64,000 bases of DNA from Eutrigla gurnardus (Eukaryota; Chordata; Actinopteri; Perciformes; Triglidae). The notes under the pieces are model-generated. The model did not search any database, was not told the DNA's origin, and was given only the letters and a program-made list of their open reading frames with translations. This document shows, in pieces, positions 50,101 to 61,000 of this stretch. The translations under genes were made by a program, and so were the position numbers. Location: positions 13,942,772 through 14,006,771 of the forward strand of contig OY741271.1 in the NCBI GenBank assembly GCA_963514095.1, written 5' to 3'. Every line of letters starts with the position of its first letter. Positions within the stretch are counted from its first letter, which is position 1.

Positions 50101-53100
50101 AAGCATATTTCTAAGGCAATAATCCCCAAACAGTATTGTATTGGAGCTGTGGAGACCGTTTTTGATGTTAGACCATACAGTTTTATATCACATCCAAAGT
50201 ACAAAGGAATATAATGTATTGAAAGAATAATCCTTAGTTGCATTCTCGGTGTGTGGACGACTTCATGTGACGAGACTAACCTGAGGTCCCCGTGGTGGAC
50301 TCTGTGGGGGAAAAGCCCAACTCTGGAGGGTCCATTCCATTTACTGCTATGTCAGCTGTTGCTGTGGAGCTGCTGTCATCCGGGGCCGTGAATCCCACGG
50401 TGTACTGCTTGCACCCAGCAGACGTAGGCTCAGAATAACCTGTGAACAAGGTAGAGTGTTTTCATTCTCAACAAACAACAGAACAGTCCATTTTAAGGGC
50501 TGCTTAATATAGTCTCTAGAGGTCGTATACATCTTCCAATGTTTTGCTCAGTACTGTGTGTGTACTTTTATATGTATACAGGTGTTATGTATAAAGAAAA
50601 AAGAAAAAGGGTGAAAATTTACATTTTTAATTGAACATGAACAAATGGTATATTTTTTAATCAACAGACAGAATGGTACTGTCCAGTTTGAGGAAGAAAC
50701 ATTTTTCCACATACTTTAAACCCCTGGCAATTGTAATAATAAAAAATAATAAAAAAATCAATTAATCAATCATATTTAATTGGGCTGATGGAAATCTATC
50801 TCACCCTCACTGATGTCTGAGGGGGGCCAATGAGGACTGTTGGTAACAGCCTCGCTGGGGGCCACAGGCATCTCCTGCCACACCTTGGCATTTGGGTTCA
50901 AACCGGCGCCCTTAGAGGTGACCTTCACATCAGAAACAGAAGGATTAGCAAAGTTCAATTCATATCAACTCAATAACAAGCAGTTATTTTAGCTTAAAAC
51001 ACAATGTACACAGAGAAAATTACTACTTTACTGTTATGCAGCCTTTAAAAGCAAGAAAAGACCATTCTTATGCCATAACATCACATCCAAAATCCAAAAT
51101 GATATCTAGTCACATATCAGGACATTGATATTATTACATTGACAATAGTCAATATATTGCCCAGCCCTAGTTTATTCATATTTGACAGCTTTGAATGTGA
51201 CCGATGTGCTTGGTCTGCAACCAAGAGTACACTACAATGAGTAACATGTATTTAGTATTCTCAATGACTCACTGTCTCGTCTGTGCTTGGCATCATACTT
51301 AGATCCAGACTAATGTCAAAGAAGTCTGAGCTGTTAAACAGATTTTTAATGCACTGTACCCAGTGTGTTTTGTAGCCATGGCAGTAACACTCATTTGTAT
51401 ATCAATACAAACACACAGGAGTCACATTGTGTTTAATATTGAGCAGTTAGCATCAGGCATCTTCAGTGCATTAAATTAACCTAACAGCTAGCAGTATAAG
51501 TATAAGAGCCAGTGGCCTTCGGAAATCTATAAAGTGGAAATCTTGATGTAATAATGCAAATGTGGGAACTGTAAAACCTTCACAAACAATAAAATGTGCT
51601 AGAGGACTCATAGCATGCAGGCTACAGCCAACCACCACTACACCTGCAGCAGAGTTCACTAATTACTACCAACTTATGTTGGGGGTGGGGTTGGGGGAAC
51701 CGGAGAAGTGCAATGAAATGTGACAAAAAAGACAAAGAGGGTATGACCCCGTAAACCTCCTGGAGGTGGATGATTATAACAGCTTTGAGTAACCACAACA
51801 TATGTGTCGTAATAAATGTTTACAAATCAAGGAACATAATGTTAAGATTTATTAGTGTTTCTTATAGCAACATATTTATATTTTTAAATAAACATTAATC
51901 AAGTATTAGACCTGGCTCGCTGTATCAAAAAGGGCTGTCCACTGGCATGAGAAATCCAGAGCTTGCAAAAATACATGGCCGAGAATAGATCACATGCTGT
52001 ACATATTAAGGAATACAGATACTGAACCTTTGAACCAATTGTGGATTATGCGTTTATCCAAAACGGGAGTTGGGGACAGATGCACACTACTTTTAAAACG
52101 CCTTCTTTTAACATTGTCAATTGCCACCTGCTAAGAGATCCACCCCTTTTTCTTTTTGTTGCAAAAGCACTCGACCTGACAAGTACAGCTGCCAGGTACA
52201 ATGTGCCTCAAGACGCTTCTGTCCAGCCAACTTAGACGAGAATGGCTGTGCCACACGATTAGGCCTCGGTGTCACTCAGCGGAGCACGGACATTTGTGTG
52301 CCGTGCAACTTGACACAGGGTTACAATGCATGCTTCTGTGTTGCAGGCCATTACAAGCCAAGTAATGTCAGCTGACTGTGCTGCGCAGAACAGGCCAGGT
52401 ATTTGCAACGCATGTCATTGCGCTAGCGCGGTTAGCTAGCAGCGCGATTAGCTAACGGATAACGTTGGTGAATGAACGTTTGCCCTTCGGTCAATAATCT
52501 ACGCGATCGATCGCCCAACGTTACATATCCAAAACATCTCAATCGGTACCTCTGCGAAATAAAGGTACCGTCATTCTACAGCGGTGTCATAAGTGAAACT
52601 TATGGGCTAATGATTACTCAGCAAACTACTTAAAGAGCTTGGTTGTTACAGTGGCTAAGCGAGCGTTAGCTAGCCGTCTGTAGGGCTGCAGCGGGGATCA
52701 GGCTAACGATACGAGTAGAAATACCTGCTGGTAGTAAACTGGCTGCAAGTTGGTCGTTAGTCCGTCCAAGTGCTGCAGTATGTGCTGTGTCTGAGACTGA
52801 TAATCAGTCAATATCACCACGTGATTAAACACCCCGATAGCAATCACGCAAATAGTCACAAAGTCAAAGCCACACCGAAATTGAGTAGCGTTATCTTAAA
52901 ATATGTCGCGGTTTGCGTCAATGAATGTCGCTCGTCGCGCATAAGGGGGCGTACAGTGCTAACAGGTCTCCAGCGAGCAGCTAGCTAGTTAGCTAAAGAA
53001 GGCCTCACTCACCATGCCGCCTGACCCTCCCTCGCTCCCCAGCGGAGCCTCGTCCTTCCCACCGTTCTTCGGTCCGGGATCAGCCTCCTCCTGCAGCAGC

Positions 53101-53129
53101 GGCGGCTCTTCGCTCTGATCTGAACTCAT
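44167..53129 (-). CDS. larp4: La-related protein 4 (16 coding exons, 803 aa)
   Basis: Coding exons: 53013-53129, 50805-50922, 50281-50439, 49437-49524, 49192-49328, 49008-49111, 48797-48907, 48642-48695, 48330-48539, 47893-47996, 45857-46099, 45694-45748, 45436-45594, 45213-45352, 44889-45108, 44167-44559, all in phase. A PAM2w motif (LNPNAKVWQE, about residues 47-56, with the characteristic Trp) binds the PABP MLLE domain. The La motif spans about 150-230 (FYFSRENLSKDLYL, SQMDSDQFVPIWT) and the RRM about 225-300 (KRCIIILREV, ISVEFAHNNNWYITFQ). The C-terminus has FDLAATNFPPLPG and EPRKLSYAEVCQRPP, as in LARP4. It binds poly(A) mRNA and PABP in the cytoplasm and stabilises mRNA. Human LARP4 is about 724 aa; the extra length is mainly a Pro/Ala-rich linker. 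Sequence after the RRM favours LARP4 over LARP4B. Confidence 0.95.
44653..44841 (-). ncRNA. Duplicated larp4 intronic element, copy A (possible box C/D-like RNA)
   Basis: In the last larp4 intron, 47 nt past the exon 15 end, the minus strand starts CCTGATGATGAGATCA, then has GCGCATAGAGGGAA and CTGACTTTGG. A divergent pyrimidine-rich middle follows, and it closes with CCAATGAGCGTT, GATTATGAGATCTGAGGG. TGATGA near the 5' end and CTGA near the 3' end, flanked by CCUU/GGGA that can pair, resemble snoRNA C and D boxes. CTGA in the first third could be D'. A second copy lies in intron 10 (46852-47031). The length of about 189 nt is long for a C/D snoRNA. The element is real by internal comparison; its nature is inferred. 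Confidence 0.45.
46852..47031 (-). ncRNA. Duplicated larp4 intronic element, copy B (possible box C/D-like RNA)
   Basis: Located between larp4 coding exons 10 and 11. It shares with copy A, in order, CCTGATGATGAGATCA, TGCGCATAGAGGGAA, CTGACTTTGG, TTCACTCCT and a 3' block of 30 nt with one mismatch (CCAATGAGCGTT to ATCTGAGGG). The centre is a C/T-rich tract with a run of C. The flanks differ from copy A, yet a short stem is still possible (GACC with GGGUC, one bulged G). Copy B could be read as PDDEIKMRIEGNQRVE then a stop, but copy A breaks that frame. No known RNA family is recognised. Confidence 0.45.
50923..52724 (-). other. larp4: larp4 intron before the PAM2w exon
   Basis: About 1.8 kb. 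It contains a MITE remnant at 51085-51172. From about 52380 rightwards it becomes CpG-rich with GCTAGC/GTTAGC motifs (52421-52455, 52662-52676) and belongs to the broad promoter island. A 60-80 codon plus-strand open frame here is not supported. Confidence 0.5.
51085..51172 (-). mobile_element. hAT-like MITE remnant ending GCCCAGCCCTAG
   Basis: On the minus strand it begins CTAGGGCTGGGCAATATATT and continues into AT-rich GATATGTGACTAGATATC. The end matches a common teleost hAT-type inverted repeat, and the same end occurs at about 2130. The opposite end is not preserved. Confidence 0.5.
52725..52796 (-). CDS. larp4: Candidate 72-nt cassette exon of larp4
   Basis: Between coding exons 1 and 2 the minus strand has TTATCAG|TCTCAG and, 72 nt later, CAGCAG|GTATTT. 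The open, in-phase stretch reads SQTQHILQHLDG-LTTNLQPVYYQQ (24 residues). It would sit before the PAM2w motif and give an 827-aa protein. The length is a multiple of three and both neighbours are phase 0, so inclusion is optional. I do not recall this peptide from mammalian LARP4. Confidence 0.5.
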
Positions 53130-53501
53130 CAGCCGCTCCGGACTCACTTCCACTCCGTCGCGTTCTCCCGGGCCCCGCCTGCCACCACCTCCTCTCTCCG
53201 AAATAGCGACCGGGGTTCAGCAGTCAGTCTGGTTCTTTCCTGTTCGACTGGATTGGCAGCAGCACTATGAAACTAGCTTACAAGCTAGCTAGCCGGCTAG
53301 CAGGCGTGCTACAGGCTAAAGTTAGCGCGCTATGAATCAACGAAGCGGGCTAACGCTAGCTAGCTCAATGAATCGGACTCGCACGCTGAGATACTAATGG
53401 TATAACCGATGCCAAACCATGACTCTTCTTAGACCACAGTCCCCGCTGGCGTTTCAGCAAATATTAAGCCACACACCGGGTTTGTGAGGCGCATTCCTTA
53501 C

Positions 53502-53640
53502 CGGGCGACCGGAGCGGACACTGGGGACACGCACCCTTCCTCAGCGCAGGCACACAGTCCGCCGACGTCCCGGCTGCCACCGCGAGGTCTCGATGACCTC
53601 TGCAGAAGCCATTTCCTTTTCCTTTTCCGGATCCACACTG
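53502..53640 (-). promoter_or_regulatory. larp4: larp4 noncoding first exon and promoter
   Basis: A CCCG|GTAAGG donor at 53501-53500 ends a GC-rich exon that extends back past 53612. At about 53620-53632 the minus strand reads ATCCGGAAAAGG, an ETS-type site. There is no TATA box. The intron would join an acceptor upstream of the start codon at 53129; CAG at 53242-53240 is possible but weak. The region 52420-53370 is CpG-rich and full of GCTAGC/GTTAGC motifs. Confidence 0.5.
53541..53612 (-). other. larp4: 23-codon upstream ORF in the larp4 leader
   Basis: An ATG with strong context (G at -3, G at +4) opens MASAEVIETSRWQPGRRR and ends TVCLR then TGA inside the presumed noncoding first exon. 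It is not in frame with an extension of LARP4. It counts only if transcription starts upstream of 53612. Confidence 0.4.
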
Positions 53641-53644
53641 TAGT

Positions 53645-54720
53645 TTATACAGTGTTTTTTTGGTGTAATAAAGTCCTTATTCCGATATTTATGCCCCGAG
53701 CAGTAACCCAGTCAAGAATACGTATATGAAGACATTTTGTGTTGTATTAAATTGATGAAGTTAATTTCATCTCCGTTTATTCTAAAGTTGAATTATAAAA
53801 TTAGAAATGCAAGCCAGCCTGAAAGAAGCAGGTTCGTTTCATAATTTAAAATCATATTTGTAAGAAAAAAAAGAATTGAAATATACAACTCCATACACAG
53901 ACTCCCTGAAAGTCATTTTTATAATTGTCTTGATACTGTTATAATTAGTACAGTTAATATACTGCAATCATGTGAATGCTCATGAAGGGTGTTCAGTGAT
54001 TACCAGAAGGCTTAATTAATGGTCTCCTGTGTTGCGTCAAATGAAAAAGGAGAAATGTGATGTAATCAGATGTAATCAGGCTCAGGTGATGAGCCACTGA
54101 AAGCACCAATGAATCCAAAAGGGTTTAGGTCACACTGTATTACACTGCTAATTAAATACATCTTATTGGGTGATTAGTTTGGTAGAGAAAATGCCCCCAC
54201 TGGTCACGCTCCCATCAAATTATAGAGAGCATGTTTGTAAAAAGGAGAATATTTAAATGAATCTGGTATCTTAATTAAAGTTAAAAGCATCTTCTCTTTA
54301 CTTGCAGGCAGTTTAGAGATCATTTCATAATTTTCGAATTAATAACCTTTATTTCACCTTTTTTGGCACATTTTATAGTATTAAAACATGTCCGGAGAGG
54401 ATCTTAAATAGGAGAGCAGTCATAGCATGTCACATAGATTACAGGGATTATGCCTCCATTTTAACCTGCCCACACTGCAGTTGTTTCACTGAACAGGAGT
54501 AAGTGGATACATAAAGACGGCTCGATGCACTGATACTCCCTCAATGTTTTCAGCCTTGGAGCCCAACACTTGTTCTTACAGTATCTTGTCTGGTTGTTTT
54601 TCACACACATCTGTGTCCTCTTTTTCCTACAGATTGCTGCATGTTCAAAACCTTTATATATGAGGTGTCAGCACATGTACATGTAGCAGGATACTGTTGT
54701 GGAAAAATACAGCAAATTAA
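53645..54720. other. larp4-pfkm intergenic spacer
   Basis: About 1.1 kb of AT-rich DNA between the larp4 promoter and the pfkm poly(A) signals. I see no gene, RNA or clear repeat in it. Confidence 0.6.
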
Positions 54721-54725
54721 TTCTT

Positions 54726-55020
54726 TTTATTTGAAATGTCCATTTCTCAGACTATTTTATTCACACCATTCAACATAAAGGACAAACAATTACACTTTTG
54801 TAAATGTATCTTTAATCAGTTTCTTGATATCTGATTCACTGACGTTTTTGAGAGTAGGGGGAGATACATAACATCACTGCAGATTGAGCCTCTTACCTGG
54901 ACCCCAATGATGAGAAAGAATAAGATAGCTGCTCTTTTACCAAGAGGGGACAAGTAGTGGGACAAAAAAATACTACTGTAATTGAACCCCAAAAAATTGC
55001 CTTGCTCTGTTCTTGGAAGT
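54726..55020 (-). terminator. pfkm: pfkm 3' UTR with two AATAAA signals
   Basis: Downstream of the TAG stop (55023-55021), minus-strand AATAAA lies at 54756-54761 and at 54726-54731. That implies a short 3' UTR of roughly 270-310 nt. The cleavage site itself is not determined. Confidence 0.6.
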
Positions 55021-58000
55021 CTATTTCTCAAGAGGATTCCTCTTCTTGATCACATGCTCCATGTCGGCGTGTTCGGATGTGTCTAGTTTGATGTCATACT
55101 TGGCCAGGATCTTCATGATCGGCCTGATTTTCAACCACCACTGTGTCTTAGGGATGCGGTGCCTGCAGCGGACAGAGGATTCACCATTTACCACCGTTAA
55201 AACACCATTACACATGTTACTAGCATTAGTACATATGGAAATATATGCATATGGAAATCATTACTCAAGATCTGTGTCTGCCTTCAGTTCAGCAAGAGGC
55301 TGGAAGCAGAGCGCCCTCTTCCTCATACCCAGAACACAGGCAGAGTCTGGTGTGTTGGCGAAGATACGACCTTAAGGACACAGGAGGTTAAACAGTTCAG
55401 TAAAGATGCCATGTAATGATCAGTCCTAACCACGGAACAGAGGATTATTAACTCCTGTTAATGGGGGAGGAAGTATTCTGACCCTTTACTTAAGTAAGTA
55501 ATTTAAAAAAAATACTCCATTACAAGCAAGAGCACTGCATTCAAAATTCTACTGAAGTAAAAGTACAAATTAAATAACAGTTTTGCATCATGTTGTGATA
55601 TTCTGACGTATATTATTGTATTTTGCATTCATTTATATGTACTCAGGTCTTCTTTGAAAATGAGATCCCAATATGAATGGGACATTCCTGATAAAAAAAA
55701 CTTTATATTCAAGGATTCAAGGATCATTTATTGGGGGCAACAAGTATCAAAAGTAAAAGTTGTTGTTACTGCCCTGTGTGAGTGTTGTATGTTTACATAT
55801 TATATAATTAGATTATAATTACGGATGCATTAATGTGTAAGTGGCATTTGACTATTACATTTTAACCATTTAATATAACTGTGGTTTGCTGAAACGATGC
55901 ATCACATTTTATAAGATGATCACGTGTTTTGTGTATAACATCTTCGTTTGCAAATTAACCAGTAAATACAGCAGTCAGATGAATGTAGTGAAGTTTAAAT
56001 ATAGAGTAACACTAACAAAATGGTGATGCTCAAGTAGGTTCAAGTACCTCAAAATGATCCTTGCAGCACTTACAGTATTTATACTTAACCACTGGCTGTT
56101 GGAAGTTTATATTAGATACCAACATTTGACTTACCATGCCTGTAACAGTCCTTGAGTTTCTCAGTGAGCCACAGAAGAGACTTAGCACCCATTTTTGTGC
56201 CAAAGTTTCGGTCGAAGGGTGTAGGAGTTCCACCCTGCATTTAAGAAAGGACAGAGAGTTGTATCATCGATCATATTGTAACAAACAAAACTAAAGGACA
56301 GAATCTGTTTCATGTACTTCGCTGCGTGAACATACCTGCTGCATGTGTCCGAGGACATTCTTGCGGCAGTCGAAGACGCCTTTGCCCTCCTCCGAGTACA
56401 AGTTGAAGATGAAGTCAGTGGTGTAGTTGGCATTACTGTTCTCATTCCTAAAAATGTGGAATGAAAAAAACACTCATAAAAACTATGACATTTGCCAAAA
56501 AAATATGTCCTTGTTAGGTGATATAAATGCAAGCATGTCAATTCAGAAGAACGCAGTCACGCAGACATCTGATAACACAATTCAAATCCAGTCCACACCT
56601 GACGGAAATCTTACCTGAGGATCAAACCTCTCTTCACTGTTGTCTTCATCTTATTCAGAAGATGGTCTACGTTCACCTAGACTCCACAGACCACAATTAG
56701 AACACATCACTGTTTAAGGTGCAGGAAACTGCACAAACAGGTCCTGTCATCAGCTCACCTCCAGGTCTTTAATGCCAAACTTTTCCTCATAGATGTAGGC
56801 GGCATCAGCCCCAGCAGCCAAACCAGCCATGGTGGCCAAGTAGCCGCAGTATCCTCCCATAGTCTCAACAATGAACACACGCCGCTTGGTCCCTGCTGCA
56901 GACTGCTTGATTCTGTCACAGGTCTACAGAAAAAAAGAACATAGGAGAAGATCATCTAGCTGTATGCTACACATGCATGCATATGTGCTGTTGAGGCACT
57001 GACAGCGGTGATGGTGTTGAGGGCGGTGTCAGCGCCGATGCTGAAGTCAGAGCCAGGGACGTTGTTGGAGACTGTGGCAGGGATGACCACCATGGGAATG
57101 CACATCTCCTCGTATTTCTCTCTGGCCTGAACCAGCTCCAGGCCTCCCACGTAGGCCTGCGTTGGGGGAGAAGATGAAGATTTGTTTGTGTCACTGCTTC
57201 TTTGGTGACGGAGAGATCAGCCAACGCTGACATGACTTCTGGTTTTAAAGAAGAAGAATCGCCGTCACGTGTTTTTACCTCGAAGCCACCGATGATCACC
57301 AACGCATGGATGTTGTGTTTGGCAATGTTTTGGCTTATTTCCTCCAAGAGTTTACCTGGTAAAGTTCTTTGGAAACAGAGACAGTGAGACGTGTTATGGC
57401 TACTGTTAAAGCTGTACCACCGAAAAAAAATAGTAACAAATGATATTTTACCTCTTGGTGCCCAACATTGAGCCTCCTTTTCCAGTCCAACCACTCACGT
57501 CAGTCCAGACGATCGGTTCAATCTGCAGGCAGAAAAAAATACTAACTGAATATTGTACTTTATATAAAACATATTAAAACATGGATGACAATAAGGATAC
57601 AAAGACAAATAATGACATTTTGATTTACAGTATAGATGGAAATAAAACTTTTTGTAATGGTTGTTATCAAGAGACTCTGTTGTTTTAAATTTAGAAAGAA
57701 AAAAGTAAAGAAAACCAAAATAGAGAAGAGAGTATTATTGAGTATTAGTACAGCCTGACCAGAGTACATAGGTCTGCTTATGCTCAGTAAAGACTTACCA
57801 TTAGCCTTGTATGTTTAATTATTTTTGTTTTATTCTGATGATTTAGTTATAGTGATGAATTTTAGACACTTTACGGGTGCTTTGTATTTTGCTTAACTCT
57901 GTACACATTTCACCAAATCATGACGTAAGGAAATCTGGAGAAATGATGGAAATGTACACGTACCTGTCCGTGAGCCAGACCATCAAAGCCATCATGGACA

Positions 58001-61000
58001 GACAGCATGGTGTGTCCCTGGATGATTCCCATCCTGACAGCCGAACGGACGGCGGCGTTCATCCCAGCGCAGGGAGCGCCGACGTTCACGATGGCCACAT
58101 TGATGTTGCTCTGGTCAGTAAGACATTCAAATAATACATTTTTTTTTTCATAAAGAATCGTCTTTATTAACGGTGGAAAGAGAGAAAATGGATGGTCCTT
58201 ACCTTCACATCAGGAGGGTTGATGTGAGCCAGCAGCTTGTATGTGTTCCAGTTGTTCTCAAAACTCCTGCACATCATGAATAAGGATGAGTGTTGATAGT
58301 TCACAACGCATTCTTTCCTTTTTTTAAATATTTGAATGTTGGTTTTAATTTCTATCAGTTTTTTTCAAATCATTTCACTTTCTGTGCTGTTTTTTTATGT
58401 TTTATATACTTTTTTAATGTTCGTACTTTATCCTGTATATTTGTTTCATGCCTTGAGACCACTTATATGAAGCCTGGAGAGTCCCCCAAAGTTATTTTAG
58501 ACTTTAACAGCATATAATTATAATAAAAAAATAATAATATATATAATCAATACAAAAAAGATGATGATTTAGATTATGCATTAATACTACCATTTTAAAA
58601 TGATGGAACATTTCAATTACTCATTAACATTACACTTAAAATTCTTACTTTCCTCTGAGCTTGATGGCATCTTCAAATCTGCCCTCAGACATGGCGGCAG
58701 TCACATCTTTGGTCTGAAGCAAAGGGAGCGACATACGACGGCAACGTCAGTGTACACGCACGAATAAAAAAAACAAATACAAACAGAGAAAGTACAGTCA
58801 CTAAATATTTTTACGTACCACTTGCACACACTCCATGAGCGGCAGTCGGACTGCCTGGTTCCCGGACAGGCTGACCACGCAGGCAGGAGTGTCTGGGGTG
58901 GCCTCCAGCAGCGCCATCACCGCCTCCACACCCATCCTGCTGCCCTGGACCACACACACATGGTCAGATCATCAGGTGTGTGTGTGTGTGTGGGGACATG
59001 TTGGTGTTTTATTCATTTATTCAGACACTTACCAGGATTCTGTCAAAGGCTGAGGGTGTCCCTCCTCGCTGCACGTGTCCAAGAACAGTGGTGCGGGTAT
59101 CAAACCCGAGTCTGTCCGTCACCAACTAGAGACAAATAAATCCACCTGTTAGTAGCATGTTGTTTGTGCAACTTGGGATAATACTTAGAAAAGAAGGGCT
59201 TGCCTTCTTGATCATGTCAGATGTAATCGGTTTGCCATCTCTGGACATCGCTCCCTCGGCCACAATGATCACATTCAGGCGAGAACCTCTTGCCCTTTGC
59301 TAAAAAAAAAAGAAAGAAAAATATTATAAAATGTTGTTGTAGTGTTCAGAGCAGGTTAACAGGCATTTCCATCTGTATAGTAGGACACACATACATCCGT
59401 CAGCCTCCTGCACAAGTGGTCCTCCCAGTTCTCATCTGGTGGCATCTCTGGAATGAACACCCAGTCTGCACCGCAGGACAGAGCCGTCACCAGGGCCAGG
59501 TACCTGCAGCCAGACATGTACACACACGAGATAACCCCATCAATGTGCGCACATAATTCAGGCATAAGCATTGCTCATTCTGAGAGCATTTTGCATCCTT
59601 AAGTTGATAAACTGTGGTGTATATAACAATTTGTTTATTTGATACATGTTGTGTTAAACATTAAAGACTCACTGCTTTCTAGCATTAAAATTGATGCCAT
59701 TTTTTAAGAATGTGTATATTTGAACATGGATTAACAGTGAAGAAATTACCAAATATTTCCTATTTATGTTGACTAAATGACCAAGCATATATTCCACCAG
59801 ATGGAAATATATTCTATTATTCTGTTAGACCAATGTTTTAATACGTACACACATGGATGTTTTCCCATCAACGCACAACACATACCCACACTAATGGATC
59901 AAGCACACAAGGTACTGACCCACAGTGTCTGCCCATCACTTCCAGGATGAACGTCCTCTGGTGGCTGTGGACGAACAGAGAGCACTTTGGTCAAAGAAGA
60001 AAAGGAGAATTGAAAAGAATGTATTGTAATAACATTTTTCTTTTAAAGAATCAGTTAAACAATCCACATTCACACTTCTTTATACACTCAAAGTGGCAGT
60101 TAGTACCTGTATTGTATTATTTTCAACAGAACTGTGTTGCTTCGTACTCACTTTGTGTCCACTGTTCTTTACTGCCGCTATGATCTAATTTCATCCTCGC
60201 TGAATATTAAAATGAATCTCATCCATCACTGTGTGCATGAGGAGAGGGAGGGTCACATTGATGTCTGACCTCTGTGCGGTTGTCGTGATGGCGTCCACCA
60301 CCTCGATGATGCGGTGAAGGGCGGAGTCGGTGCCGATGGTCATGTCGGTGCCACAGAAGTCATTATCGATGGAGCCCACCATGCCCACGATGTTCAGGTG
60401 GGAAGATTCCTTGGCTTTTGCCTCTGTTATCTTACCTGCATGAAATAAAACATTACAACATTGAAGAAAAGGAACATAAAATGCCTGTAAATGTTCCTTT
60501 CAGTATTATCGCTGGTTTCTTGTAGAAATTGCATGATATATTTATATCATATGCCTTGCCATATGCTTCATATATATATTTCATCCAGAGAAGGACGAGC
60601 AAACAGAGTACAGGCTGAGATTGTGTTTCAATTGAGGTGGAAAGGTTGAAGGATTTTACACTGAACCCCGGACTCTCTATTATTGTCATAGCCGCATTAC
60701 ATTTGTCTCTTTACCAGCCTGTACGAGGTCAGTCAGCAGCCCGCTCCACTCAGTCCTGAACTGGTTGGCTCCAGTGAGACTGCCGTCGCCTCCGATCACA
60801 CACAGGTTGGTGATGCCCAGCTTCACCAGATTGCAAGCTGCCTTCATCCGACCCTCTCTGGTGCGGAAGTCCTTGCAGCGGGCGCTGCCGATGACTGTGC
60901 CCCCCTGTCAGGTGAAGAGGAGAAGATGCGGCGATATGGCTTTAAGGAAGAAGAATGTGATGATGCTGATATTAAACCCCACAATGTTTCCCTTGATAGC

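Noticed and set aside
53541..53612. N-terminal extension of LARP4 starting MASAEV
   Set aside because: The frame stops after 23 codons inside the same exon and does not reach the coding exon.
55262..55267. Apparent in-frame stop (GAGTAA) at the end of pfkm exon 21
   Set aside because: The bases belong to the GTAATG donor; splicing after GA restores Glu and the conserved HRIPKTQWW segment.
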